DNA of 64,000 nt from Streptomyces sp. NBC_01304 (GCF_035975855.1 NZ_CP109055.1:5952001-6016000), one strand, 5' to 3'; positions 32,787-41,555 are shown, counted from the first letter of the stretch. Numbers and translations: made by a program. The notes: generated by a model not told the origin, from the sequence alone.

Positions 32787-34499
32787 ATGACCGAGCCACT
32801 GCTTACTCCCCAGGCCATCGACGCCCTGCGCGACGTGCTCCTGTCGCACGGCTACACGCGGGACGGGATCCTCGCGCAGGTCGGACTCGAGGCGACCGAG
32901 GCGCTGAATCGATACGACTGCGGTCCTGCGCTCCAAATCCTGGGCGAACAGGCCCCGTTGGGGATTCTGATCAAGCTCTTCATGTTCGGGCAGCCGGTGC
33001 CGCTCGCGTCGGTCGAGCCGGGTGTGCTGCCGCTCCTGGAGGCCGCGGGGTCGGGAGTCGTACGGTCCGCGGTCCATCTGCACCCGTACGAGAAGTGGTG
33101 GGCGATCTCCGACTACCCGCGCTTCCTCCGTCCCGACCCGCAGGACCAGCGGCCCGACCGGGTGCTGCCCATCGGCCCCACCACCCGGCTCCTGCACCGG
33201 GCGACGCCTCGGCACCGCGTGGAGTCGGCGCTCGACCTCGGCACCGGCTGCGGGGTGCAGGCGCTGCACCTGAGCGAGCAGGCGACGAAGGTGACGGCGA
33301 CCGACCTGTCGCCGCGGGCGGCCAGATTCGCCGCCCTGACCGGGGCGTTGAACGGCCTCGACTGGGAGGTCCTGGAGGGCGACATGCTCGCGCCGGTCGC
33401 CGGGCGCCGCTTCGACCTGGTGGTCAGCAATCCGCCGTACGTCGTCGGGCCCGGCATCGTCCACTGCGTGTACCGCGACTCCGGTCGGCCCGGGGATGCA
33501 ATTTCAGCCGAAATTGCCGGACAGGCAGGCGAGTTGCTCACGGAGGGCGGACATCTCCTCTTCCGCGCCAATTGGGCGCACATCGCGGGCGAGGACTGGC
33601 GGGAGCGGGTCGCCGACTGGGTTCCGCGCGGCGCCGGGCTCGATGCCTGGGTCGTGCAGCGCAGTGTTTCCGGGCCCGAGGCGTATGTCGACCACTGGCT
33701 GCAGCAGAGCGGTGGTGAGGAGGCGCTGGGCCAACGGGCCTCTTGGCTGGGCTGGTTCGAGGCGAACAAGGTCGAGGCCGTGGGGACCGGGACGGTGGTG
33801 GTCCGGCGCAGTGGGCGGGCCGATCCGGTGGTGCGGGTCGAGGAGCTGAGCGCGGAGGGGGCGGAGCCGACCGGGGCGCAGGTCGCCGGGTGGTTCGCCC
33901 GGCAGGACTGGTTGCGGGATCAGGATCCGCTTGCCGCTCAGTACGTTGCCGGGGCGGGCATCGCGCTGTGGCAGCAGGCCTCGCACACGGTTTCCGGTGG
34001 GGGGTGGCAGTTGGCCCAGCAGATTCTGAAGACTCCTGCGGAGGGGCTCAACTGGAGCGATCAGGTTTCGCCGCTTGCGGTTGCGCTGCTGGGTGGGGCG
34101 GGGCGCGAGGTGTCGTTGCGGGAGCAGGTCGCGCGCCTTGCGGAGGCGGAGGGGGCCGAGGTCGCGCAGCTTGTGCTTGCCGCGTTGCCGGAGGTTGCGC
34201 GGCTGGTGGAGCGGGGGGCGCTGCTGCCTCGGGTGCCGGCGGCTTCGGCTGGTCCGGTCGCGGCTGGGGGCAGCTACTCCGCTCCCGCCCCCGCTGTGGG
34301 CAGTCGTTCCGCAGGGCGAGGGGGGTCCCCCCTGGTCGAGCGAAGCCGAGAGCTTGGGGGAGGGTGGGCACAGCCCGAAGGCGCCGAGTGCGCTGAACGT
34401 ATGGCTACCCCAGCCCTGGCGCCGCTTGCCGAACGGCCGACCCCGCCCCCGGAGCCGCCGCATATGCCCTGTGCGGAAGGGGGTACCCCTCTAAACTGA
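32787..34499 (+). CDS. Class I SAM-dependent methyltransferase (HemK-like) with unusual C-terminal extension
   Basis: 570-residue protein. An N-terminal helical domain (1-130) is followed by an adenine/glutamine-type methyltransferase domain with DLGTGCG (150-156) and the catalytic NPPY (215-218). A winged or helical C-terminal domain runs to about residue 483. NPPY enzymes methylate amide or ring nitrogens in RNA, DNA or release factors; the substrate here is unknown. Residues 484-570 (SAPAPAVGSRSAGRGG and onward) are low complexity and encoded by a dispersed Streptomyces hairpin repeat, suggesting the original stop was lost. ATG 32787 follows AAAGGACC. Confidence 0.85.
   Translation: MTEPLLTPQAIDALRDVLLSHGYTRDGILAQVGLEATEALNRYDCGPALQILGEQAPLGILIKLFMFGQPVPLASVEPGVLPLLEAAGSGVVRSAVHLHPYEKWWAISDYPRFLRPDPQDQRPDRVLPIGPTTRLLHRATPRHRVESALDLGTGCGVQALHLSEQATKVTATDLSPRAARFAALTGALNGLDWEVLEGDMLAPVAGRRFDLVVSNPPYVVGPGIVHCVYRDSGRPGDAISAEIAGQAGELLTEGGHLLFRANWAHIAGEDWRERVADWVPRGAGLDAWVVQRSVSGPEAYVDHWLQQSGGEEALGQRASWLGWFEANKVEAVGTGTVVVRRSGRADPVVRVEELSAEGAEPTGAQVAGWFARQDWLRDQDPLAAQYVAGAGIALWQQASHTVSGGGWQLAQQILKTPAEGLNWSDQVSPLAVALLGGAGREVSLREQVARLAEAEGAEVAQLVLAALPEVARLVERGALLPRVPAASAGPVAAGGSYSAPAPAVGSRSAGRGGSPLVERSRELGGGWAQPEGAECAERMATPALAPLAERPTPPPEPPHMPCAEGGTPLN
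34311..34364. repeat. Dispersed hairpin repeat inside the methyltransferase tail
   Basis: Contains CCCCCCTGGTCGAGCGAAGC followed by CGAGAGCTTGGGGG, an imperfect hairpin of a type I recall as common between Streptomyces genes. Here it is read in frame (PLVERSRELGGG). Only one copy is seen in this window. Confidence 0.65.
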
Positions 34500-34568
34500 C
34501 TCCTTGGCGGACTTTCCCCCGGACCTGGAGGAAGTCCAGGATTCTTGGGTCCCGAGGGGTGGTTGACG

Positions 34569-35567
34569 GTGCGTAAGGCATGGGTTGTCGCCGCCCTCAC
34601 CGCCGGCGGAGCCGTCGGCTTCGTGCTGCTGCTCGTCGTCGGCACCTTCATGGTCGCCGGGAATCTGATGAACGGCGTCGGCAAGGGCGCGGTGGGGCTG
34701 GCGAAGGGCGCCGTGCCCGCGCTCTACCAACCCCTGGTCCAGAAGTGGGGCAACCTCTGCCCGGCCATCAACCCGGCCCTGCTCGCCGCGCAGTTGTACC
34801 AGGAGAGCGGCTGGAACCCGAAGGCGCAGAGCCCGGCCGAGGCGCAGGGCATAGCGCAATTCATCCCCGGCACCTGGGCCACGCACGGCATCGACGGGGA
34901 CAAGGACGGCGACCGTGACGTGTGGGACCCCGCCGACGCGATCCCCTCGGCGGCCTCGTACGACTGCAAGCTGGCCGGCTATGTGAAGGACGCGCCCGGC
35001 GACCCGGCGAGCAACATGCTCGCGGCGTACAACGCGGGCGCGTACGCGGTGATCAAGTACGGCGGCGTACCCCCGTACAGCGAGACGCGGAACTACGTGA
35101 AGACGATCAAGGAGCTGGAGAAGAGCTTCGCCCGCCCGATAGGGAGGGTGAGCCCCTCCCGGCAGGCCGCCGCGGCGATCTCCTTCGCGCAGGACCAGCT
35201 CGGCAAGGAGTACCTCTGGGGCGGCAACGGCACCCCCGAGGAGGGCGGGCGCTTCGACTGCTCGGGGCTGACGAAGGCCGCGTACAACAGCGTGGGCGTC
35301 GAGCTGCCGCGCGTCGCGAACGACCAGTACAACGCGGGTCCGCACCCCAAGCGCGAGGAGCTGCTCCCCGGCGATCTGGTCTTCTTCTCGGACGACCTCA
35401 CCAATTCCCGGGCCATCCGGCACGTCGGCATCTACGTCGGCGGCGGCTACATGATCGACGCCCCGCGGCCCGGCGCGGTGATCCGCTTCGCGCCCGTCGA
35501 CACGCCTGACTACTTCGGGGCGACGCGGGTGACGGAGGCCGGAGCGAAGGCGCTGGAGGAAGTGTGA
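34569..35567 (+). CDS. Bifunctional lytic transglycosylase / NlpC-P60 peptidoglycan hydrolase
   Basis: 332-residue membrane-anchored cell-wall hydrolase. An N-terminal signal anchor (about 5-33) leads to a transglycosylase domain with Glu79 in YQESGWNPKAQS and the GIAQFIPGTW and AYNAGAYAV motifs. The C-terminal NlpC/P60 endopeptidase (from about 198) has the catalytic Cys231 in FDCSGL, His285 in RHVGIYVGGG and the LPGDLVFF strand. It would cleave both glycan and stem peptide. GTG 34569 is chosen (GAGGGG upstream); TTG 34563 is close and possible. A small hairpin CCTGGA/TCCAGG precedes it at 34524-34540. Confidence 0.9.
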   Translation: MRKAWVVAALTAGGAVGFVLLLVVGTFMVAGNLMNGVGKGAVGLAKGAVPALYQPLVQKWGNLCPAINPALLAAQLYQESGWNPKAQSPAEAQGIAQFIPGTWATHGIDGDKDGDRDVWDPADAIPSAASYDCKLAGYVKDAPGDPASNMLAAYNAGAYAVIKYGGVPPYSETRNYVKTIKELEKSFARPIGRVSPSRQAAAAISFAQDQLGKEYLWGGNGTPEEGGRFDCSGLTKAAYNSVGVELPRVANDQYNAGPHPKREELLPGDLVFFSDDLTNSRAIRHVGIYVGGGYMIDAPRPGAVIRFAPVDTPDYFGATRVTEAGAKALEEV

Positions 35568-35813
35568 GGTGGCCGGAACTCTCCGTTACGCCTTGCCCCT
35601 GAGCTGCGGCTTTCAGTCACCTTTGGATAACGTCTGAGTGATCTTTCGGTGGAGAGTGGAACGTAGAGAGGGGAACCAGGCGTTCCCTTGACGCGGGACA
35701 CCGCAGGATTGACCACGGATTGATCCCGACCAGCTGTGACGCACGGGGGTTGAGACAAGGGTGCACGGCCAGGTGCGCCCGATGGCGACGAGACGATGAG
35801 GGGCCACGGCACC

Positions 35814-36581
35814 ATGGCTGGACCAGAGACCTCCCGGTCGAACCCCGACATCGGTCTGCTCTTCGACATCAACGGCCTCGCGAAGGACGCCCCCGGCTGG
35901 ATGGACTCCGCGGTGGGCTTCATCGGTGAGTACGGCCTGCTCCTGGCCATGGTCCTGCTGGTCCTGTGGTGCTGGCGCAGCGTGCGGCGCGGCGAGTCCG
36001 CCGAGACCGCGGCGGTGTCGGTGGCGGGCCTGGTGTGGGCGCCGCTGGCCGCGGGCATCGCGGTGCTCGTGAACATTCCGATCCGCGGGTTCGTGGAACG
36101 GCCCAGACCCTTCGTGGACCACAAGGGCCTGGAGGTCCTTGCCGACGGCAAGACCGACTTCTCCTTCGTCAGCGACCACGCGACGCTGGCCATGGCGCTG
36201 GGCGTCGGACTCTTCGTCGCCAACCGGAAGTTCGGGCTCGTCGGGATCGGCCTCGCGGTGGTCGAGGGCTTCTGCCGGGTCTACATGGGCGTGCACTACC
36301 CGACCGACGTGGTCGGCGGATTCGCGCTCGGCACGGCGGTCACGCTGCTCCTCGCCCCGCTCGCGATGGCCCTCCTCACCCCACTGACCACGGCCATCTC
36401 CCGCTCGCCGCGGGTGGGTTGGCTGGTGCGGGCGCGGGGGACGGCCGCTCCGGTGGTGCCCGAGCAGGTACGCGGCCGGGGTCAGGGTCAGGATCAGGGG
36501 ACGGTCGGGATTCCCGGCGCGCGTACGGAACCTTCCGCGGAGGCGGGCGCGGACTCCGAGGGCAAGGGCCTGGCTGCCTGA
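35814..36581 (+). CDS. PAP2 family phosphatase, undecaprenyl-diphosphatase-like
   Basis: 255-residue polytopic protein with the three phosphatase motifs of the PAP2/BcrC family: RGFVERPRPF, FSFVSDHATL (SxxxDH form typical of undecaprenyl-PP phosphatases) and RVYMGVHYPTDVVGG. It probably recycles the lipid carrier for cell-wall synthesis. At least four membrane helices are visible. The C-terminal 50 residues are polar and overlap the sortase gene on the other strand by 88 bases. The start is uncertain: ATG 35814 (GAGGGG upstream) or ATG 35796. Confidence 0.85.
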   Translation: MAGPETSRSNPDIGLLFDINGLAKDAPGWMDSAVGFIGEYGLLLAMVLLVLWCWRSVRRGESAETAAVSVAGLVWAPLAAGIAVLVNIPIRGFVERPRPFVDHKGLEVLADGKTDFSFVSDHATLAMALGVGLFVANRKFGLVGIGLAVVEGFCRVYMGVHYPTDVVGGFALGTAVTLLLAPLAMALLTPLTTAISRSPRVGWLVRARGTAAPVVPEQVRGRGQGQDQGTVGIPGARTEPSAEAGADSEGKGLAA

Positions 36582-37384
36582 GCGGGCTTGGCCGCTTGCG
36601 AGGGCTGGACTGCCTGAGCCGGTGCGTCCTGGGTGGCGGTGACCACCACGTTCGAGTCCCAGTGCCCACGCTTGTCGAGCGCGCCGCCGCAGGTGATCAG
36701 GCGTAGCTCCGGGAAGGGCACCGGACCGTAGACCTTCTTTGTCGGGAAGGCCTTCGTGCTGTACGTATCCACGGCTGTGACCGTGAACTTCAGGCGTTGC
36801 CCGTCCACCCGCTCGGTCTCCACCTTGTCGCCCGGCCTGAGGCGGGGCAGCCGTGCGAAGACCGCGTCACGGTAGCCGCGCTTCGGCGCGAGGGCGGGCG
36901 CGTCCCGGTGCCCGACCAGGACGGCGGGGCCGGCCGATCCGGGGCGCGGGCCCAGTGCGAACCAGCCCACTTTCATCGCATCCTTGAACTCCGGCACTTC
37001 CAGGCCGCCTTGCTCGTCCAGCGCCAGCGCCAGCACGTCGGCGCCGACGCCGATCGAGGGGATGCGCAGGCGTTGGGGGGCGGCCCCCGGGTCAGGGACC
37101 AACGGAGACGGGGACGGGGACGTGGACGGGGAGGACGGGGATGGGGACTGGGGGAGATCCGCATGAGGCGACTGGTGTGGCTGGTCCGGCTGTTCAGGCT
37201 TTCGCTGCTGCTCGTGGGGATGGTGCTCGTCGTGCTGTTCCTGCTCCAGGCCGACCAATGAGCCGGCCTCACTGAACAGCGAGCGCGCCTCGTCCTGCAC
37301 CCGGGTGGTGAGCCTCGCGGAGAGGGCCGGGTACTCGTGCAGGGCGACGGCGGCCAGGGCACACAGCGCGGACGCGCCGAACAT
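36494..37384 (-). CDS. Class F sortase
   Basis: 296-residue transpeptidase of the actinobacterial class F sortases. It has an N-terminal signal anchor (1-20), a Pro/Ser/His-rich spacer (50-100) and the sortase barrel from about 103. Catalytic His159 (VLVGHRD), Cys232 (RLITCGG) and Arg239 are in place. It would attach or process an exported protein at the cell wall. The gene upstream on the same strand (71 bases before) encodes an exported, C-terminally anchored protein that may be its substrate. The 45-residue tail overlaps the PAP2 gene. The frame stays open upstream, so the true start may be earlier. Confidence 0.88.
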   Translation of the reverse strand: MFGASALCALAAVALHEYPALSARLTTRVQDEARSLFSEAGSLVGLEQEQHDEHHPHEQQRKPEQPDQPHQSPHADLPQSPSPSSPSTSPSPSPLVPDPGAAPQRLRIPSIGVGADVLALALDEQGGLEVPEFKDAMKVGWFALGPRPGSAGPAVLVGHRDAPALAPKRGYRDAVFARLPRLRPGDKVETERVDGQRLKFTVTAVDTYSTKAFPTKKVYGPVPFPELRLITCGGALDKRGHWDSNVVVTATQDAPAQAVQPSQAAKPAQAARPLPSESAPASAEGSVRAPGIPTVP

Positions 37385-37455
37385 GAGCCTGACCGCCGTA
37401 CGGCCTTGTCTGCGGCGCCGGCGCCTGGGCGGCCGGGGTCCGCGGGCGTCGGGGT

Positions 37456-38412
37456 TCAGCTCCGGCCGTCCTCGGGGGTGGCGGTGCCGGTCGCCATCGC
37501 GTTCCGCTCGCGGCGCCTGCGGACGAGGATCATGCCGACCGCACCCGCGGCGGTGGCGAGGGCGGCGGAGCCGAGGGCCAGGGGGCCGGCCTCGGGGTGC
37601 TGCTCCATGGCGGACTGCTCGACGGTCTCTTCCTGCGCGGCGTGCGCGGCCTGCTCGCCGTGGTCGGCGCCGCCTCGGGCCGCGCCCTTGGGAGTGGCCT
37701 TCAGGGCGCCCGGGGGCTGGGCGGCGGCGCTGCTGTCGCCCATGCCGGTGCCGGTTCCGGTGCCGCTGCTCGTCTGGGCGTTGGGCTTGGTGCTGGCGTC
37801 GCCGGTACCCGTTCCGGTGTCGGTGCCTGTTCCCGTCTTGTCGGGGGACGCGGCGGTGGGCATCGGGGCGCCGCTCTCGTTGCCCGGCTCGGGGGACTTG
37901 GACGCGCCGTCCGAGGGCTTCGCCGAGGCGGAGGGGGACGCGGACTCGTCCGGGGCGGCGTCGGCCTTGAGCGCGTTGCCGTCCGCGCCCACCAGGCTCC
38001 AGCCCTTGACGTCCTGGCCCTTGGGCTCGTTCGGCTTGTCGTCCTTGTAGTAGTAGAGCGGGTGCGCGTCGTAGATGACCTGGGGCTTGTCGGCGCCCTC
38101 GGCGTTGTCCTTGGTCTGGCCGGTGGACCCGTCGACTCCGTCGGCCTTGGTCGGGTAGCCGATCGCGGCGGGCCAGGTGGTGGCGCAGTCGCCGGTGCAG
38201 TCGGGGGTGTCGGGCTTGTCCTCGTCGCGGAGGTAGAGCGGGTTGCCGTCCTTGTCGGCGAGGGCCTTGCCGGCCGGGGTGTCGATGAGCTTGAGCTCGC
38301 CCGGTTCGGTGGGCTTGTCCACGGCGTGGGCCTGGGCGGTTGCGCTGAGGGTGATGAGGAGTGCGGCGGCTGCGGCGGAGCCGAGGGGGGTGGCTATTCG
38401 GGTTCGCTTCAT
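37456..38412 (-). CDS. Exported protein with lipoprotein-repeat domain and C-terminal anchor
   Basis: 318-residue exported protein: Sec signal (1-30, ATAQAHA-V), then one module of the secreted repeat family (PF03640-type) with GNPLYLRDEDKPDTPDCTGD, CATTWPA and HPLYYYKDDK. A long Thr/Gly/Ser/Pro-rich stalk (145-260) follows, then a hydrophobic segment (about 273-295) ended by RRRRER. Stalk, membrane segment and basic tail are the design of a surface-anchored protein, but I see no canonical LPxTG/LAxTG motif; HPEAGP stands at that place. Adjacent to the class F sortase. Confidence 0.8.
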   Translation of the reverse strand: MKRTRIATPLGSAAAAALLITLSATAQAHAVDKPTEPGELKLIDTPAGKALADKDGNPLYLRDEDKPDTPDCTGDCATTWPAAIGYPTKADGVDGSTGQTKDNAEGADKPQVIYDAHPLYYYKDDKPNEPKGQDVKGWSLVGADGNALKADAAPDESASPSASAKPSDGASKSPEPGNESGAPMPTAASPDKTGTGTDTGTGTGDASTKPNAQTSSGTGTGTGMGDSSAAAQPPGALKATPKGAARGGADHGEQAAHAAQEETVEQSAMEQHPEAGPLALGSAALATAAGAVGMILVRRRRERNAMATGTATPEDGRS

Positions 38413-38733
38413 TGGGGCCTGCCCTGATTAGTCCGGTATCGGTCTACTCAGGGCACCGCCCTGGTGGGTCGGGGGCCAGTGGGCAGGGCCATGTGGGGGG
38501 CTGCGTGCGGGCCGTATGGGGTACGGGGGGTTTGTTTTCCCCTCCCCGCCCCTTCCCGAAAGTCTGCGACGCCTTCCGCCCTTCGGGCGGTGTCCTCAAA
38601 CGCCGGACGGGCTGATTCATCAGCCATGAATCAGCCCGTCCGGCGCTTGAGGACTTTCGGGAAGGGGCGGGGAGGGGAATCAAAATTCGGAACCCACCAC
38701 CCCCGGAAACCGTCACTCCCCCCGGGAGGCGAC
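38413..38733. other. 321-bp gene-free region with an inverted pair of R1 repeats
   Basis: This region lies between the divergent exported-protein and oxidase genes. It holds the R1 repeat pair at 38537-38680, and otherwise only short G-rich sequence and the two promoters. No conserved small frame was recognised. Confidence 0.6.
38537..38680. repeat. R1 repeats, two copies in inverted orientation
   Basis: A full R1 copy (38537-38624) and a shorter inverted copy (38627-38680) meet around CAGCC. The arms CCGGACGGGCTGATTCAT and ATGAATCAGCCCGTCCGG pair perfectly, so the pair can form a long hairpin. It is in a divergent promoter region, where a terminator is not expected. Confidence 0.85.
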
Positions 38734-40317
38734 ATGGACATGAGCAGGCGCACAGTGATCGGCGCGGGGGCCGCGATCGCGGCAAGCGCGGCCGCAGGGT
38801 GCAGCACAGGCAACGGGGACAGTCCTAAGAGCAGCGGCAGCGGAAGCGGTACCGCCGCCATGTCCCACACCACCGGCATGGGCGGCAGCGCCCGAGGCCC
38901 CTCCGCCACCACCTGGTCCGCCCTGGCCCGCGGCCTCGACGGCAAGCTCCTGCGCCCGGGCGACAACGACTGGGCCGCCGCCCGCCAGCTGTACAACACC
39001 CGCTTCGACAAGCTGAAGCCCAGTGCGGTCGCGTACGTCGCCACCGCGGCCGACATCCGCGAATGCCTCACCTTCGCCAAGCGCCACCACACCCCGCTCG
39101 CGATACGCAACGGCGGCCATTCCTACGGCGGTTGGTCCTCCGGGAACGACCGGCTCATAGTCGACGTGTCGAAGATGAAGTCCGTACGCGTCTCCGCCGG
39201 CACCGCCACCATCGGGGCCGGGGCCAAACTCATCGACGTATACCGGGCGTTGGCAGCCAAGGGCGTCACCATCCCGGCCGGCTCCTGCCCGAGCGTCGGC
39301 ATCTCCGGGCTCACCCTCGGCGGCGGTCAGGGCGTGACCTCACGGGCGTACGGACTGACCTGCGACAGCCTCACCCAGGCCACGATCATCACGGCCGACG
39401 GCAAGCAACTCACCTGCAATGACCGGGAGAACGCCGATCTCTTCTGGGCACTGCGCGGCGCCGGCAACGGAAACTTCGGGGTCGTCACCGAGCTCCGCTT
39501 CCGTACGCATCCGGCTCCGCGGGCCGTGACGGCGTACATGACGTGGCCGTGGAGCAAGGCCGCGACCGTGCTGAAGGCCTGGCAGAAGTGGGGGCCCGCG
39601 CAGCCCGACGAGATCTGGTCGTCGCTCCACCTGGACGCCGCCGCGGGGCGGACGCCGACGGTGTCCGTCGCGGCGTTCTCGCTCGGCACGTACGGCGAGC
39701 TGCAGAACGCGGTCGACCGCCTCGCGGACGGGCCGGGCGGCCCGGGCTCCGCCTCGAACGTGTCGCTGCGGCGGCGGTCGTACCTGGAGGCGATGGAGAT
39801 CTACGCCGGGTGCGCGGGGTTCGCGGACGACGACCAGTGCCATCTGCCGGGGGCCGTGCCGGGGCGGGACACGGCGGGGGCGCTCGGGCGGGAGACGTAT
39901 GCGGCCGGGTCGGACTTCTTCGACCGGTCGCTGTCGGACGCGGGTGTGCGGGCGCTGCTCGGGCGGGTCGCGGGGGTTCGGGGCGGGTCCGGGGCGGTGA
40001 CGCTCACCGCGCTGGGTGGGGCCGTGAACCGGGTCGACCCGACGGCCACGGCGTTCGTGCATCGGCGGAGCAAGGTGCTTGCTCAGTACATCGGGGCTTG
40101 GCGGGCCGGGACGTCGGGGTCTGCCGTGCGGGAGTGGTTGGGGGGTACGCGGGCTGCGATGCGGCCCTATGCGTCCGGGGCGGCGTACCAGAACTACGCG
40201 GATCCGACGTTGTCGGGCTGGCGGTCTGCGTACTACGGTCCGGCCGCGGATCGGCTGACCAAGCTCAAGAAGCAGTACGACCCGGGGCGGGTGTTCGACT
40301 TTCCGCAGGCGCTTTGA
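38734..40317 (+). CDS. Exported berberine-bridge-type FAD-dependent oxidase
   Basis: 527-residue flavoprotein oxidase of the BBE/oligosaccharide-oxidase type. The twin-arginine signal (SRRTVIGAG) ends in AAGC at Cys23, so it may be a Tat lipoprotein. The PCMH FAD domain has RNGGHSYGGW with His129, and GSCPSVGISG with Cys185, placed as in enzymes with bicovalently bound FAD. The C-terminal BBE motif is YYGPAADRLTKLKKQYDPGR then VFDFPQ. Substrates of relatives range from sugars to alkaloids. ATG 38734 has GGGAGG upstream. Confidence 0.9.
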   Translation: MDMSRRTVIGAGAAIAASAAAGCSTGNGDSPKSSGSGSGTAAMSHTTGMGGSARGPSATTWSALARGLDGKLLRPGDNDWAAARQLYNTRFDKLKPSAVAYVATAADIRECLTFAKRHHTPLAIRNGGHSYGGWSSGNDRLIVDVSKMKSVRVSAGTATIGAGAKLIDVYRALAAKGVTIPAGSCPSVGISGLTLGGGQGVTSRAYGLTCDSLTQATIITADGKQLTCNDRENADLFWALRGAGNGNFGVVTELRFRTHPAPRAVTAYMTWPWSKAATVLKAWQKWGPAQPDEIWSSLHLDAAAGRTPTVSVAAFSLGTYGELQNAVDRLADGPGGPGSASNVSLRRRSYLEAMEIYAGCAGFADDDQCHLPGAVPGRDTAGALGRETYAAGSDFFDRSLSDAGVRALLGRVAGVRGGSGAVTLTALGGAVNRVDPTATAFVHRRSKVLAQYIGAWRAGTSGSAVREWLGGTRAAMRPYASGAAYQNYADPTLSGWRSAYYGPAADRLTKLKKQYDPGRVFDFPQAL

Positions 40318-40320
40318 ATT

Positions 40321-40396
40321 TTCCCCACCCCGCCCCTTCCCGTAAGGCTGCCGCCGGCTTCAAAGACTGTCCTCAAGCGCCGGACGGGCTGAACCA
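40321..40396. repeat. R1 repeat downstream of the oxidase gene
   Basis: Starts four bases after the oxidase stop with CCCCGCCCCTTCCCGTAAGG and ends CGCCGGACGGGCTGA. The last part forms GGGCTGA-acca-TCAGCCC with the adjoining bases. Its position right after a stop suggests a terminator role for this copy. Confidence 0.8.
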
Positions 40397-40582
40397 TCAG
40401 CCCGTGGGGACGAATTCCGCGCGATGCTCCTCCGCGTCCGTGCGGGCCCGGGAGCGGGCTCTGCGGGCCGGGCCGCGCCAGCCGCAGCTGCAGCGGGCCA
40501 GGCAGAAGCGGCCTTGTTCGACCGTGGTCGTGTCATGGGAAGGGGAAGGGAGGGGGGATTCCAGCGGCGGCACGCCACCCAC
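40397..40582 (-). CDS. Small cysteine-containing conserved-type protein
   Basis: 61-residue protein read from GTG 40582. The core CLARCSCGWRGPARRARSRA with DAEEHRAEF looks like a small zinc-ribbon-like Streptomyces protein rather than a shadow frame. It is convergent with the oxidase gene across the R1 repeat and divergent from the lipoprotein gene at 40680. The start is uncertain (GTG 40582 or 40573). Function unknown. Confidence 0.55.
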   Translation of the reverse strand: MGGVPPLESPLPSPSHDTTTVEQGRFCLARCSCGWRGPARRARSRARTDAEEHRAEFVPTG

Positions 40583-40679
40583 GGTACCGACCCGAGGTGA
40601 ACCCCCCGCCCCGTGACAACCGCCCCCACCGGTCGTTAAGCGAAACGACGGGCGCCCACGTAATGGGGGTAGGCAGGCG

Positions 40680-41555
40680 ATGGTCGTGCAGCAGCACAGG
40701 CACAGGGGCGGGACTGCCGTCGCCGCCATGACGGCCGGGGCCGTGGCCTCGCTGATGTGGGCCACCTCGGGCTGCTCCGGCAGCGGAGCCGCCGCCGAGG
40801 ACGAGAAGGGCGAGGCCGTCGCGGTGCTGCGGGCGGCGGCCGACGTGCTGGTGGACGCGGGCAGTTCGAAGGCCCGTACGTCCATGGAGATGGCGACCGG
40901 CGGCACCCGCGTGACCATCCGCGGTGAGGGAACGTACGACTTCAAGCGCCAGATCGGCGAGTTGAGGGTGCTGCTGCCGCAGGATCCTTCCGGCGCCGTC
41001 GAGCACCGGCCGATCACGGAGCTGCTCGCGCCCGGGGCGCTGTACATGAAGAACCGCGGCGCGGGCGTCCCCGACGACAAGTGGGTGCGGGTCGACACGG
41101 CCACGCTGTCGGACGGCAACCTCGTCACGGGCGGGGCCACCGACCCGCTGGCCGCGGCCGAGCTGCTGCGGGGCGCGAGCGAGGTGACGTACGTGGGGGA
41201 GAGCAAGGTCGACGGGGTGGCCGTGCGCCGGTACCGCGGCACCGCCGACATCGCGCGGGCCGCCCAGCTCGCCTCCGCGCACAACCGCAAGGTGTTCGCC
41301 GCGGCCGCGAAGGGGTTCGCGAAGGGCGAGGTGCCCTTCGAGGCGTACGTCGACGAGCAGGGGCGGCTGCGGAAGATCCGGCACCAGTTCAGCTTCGTCA
41401 ACAGCGCGGCCGGCGGCAGCGGTGGCCGCAGCAGCGGTTCGGGCGCCGAGGTGGCGGTCGCGTCGACCACGCTGCTCTACGGTTTCGGGACGCCGGTGAA
41501 GGCCCAACTGCCGGACGCGGAGGACATCTTCGCGGGCAAGATCGCCGAGGGCTGA
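40680..41555 (+). CDS. Putative lipoprotein, LppX/LprG-like
   Basis: 291-residue exported protein. After a basic start, a hydrophobic segment ends in the lipobox ATSGC (Cys32). The mature part alternates beta strands (TSMEMATGGTRVTIRGEGTY, LYMKNRGAGV, KVDGVAVRRYRGTADIA), as in LppX/LprAFG-type lipid-binding lipoproteins. A Gly/Ser patch near 245 is a loop. A role in lipid or glycolipid handling is possible from the fold but not proven. ATG 40680 follows AGGCAGG. Confidence 0.75.
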   Translation: MVVQQHRHRGGTAVAAMTAGAVASLMWATSGCSGSGAAAEDEKGEAVAVLRAAADVLVDAGSSKARTSMEMATGGTRVTIRGEGTYDFKRQIGELRVLLPQDPSGAVEHRPITELLAPGALYMKNRGAGVPDDKWVRVDTATLSDGNLVTGGATDPLAAAELLRGASEVTYVGESKVDGVAVRRYRGTADIARAAQLASAHNRKVFAAAAKGFAKGEVPFEAYVDEQGRLRKIRHQFSFVNSAAGGSGGRSSGSGAEVAVASTTLLYGFGTPVKAQLPDAEDIFAGKIAEG

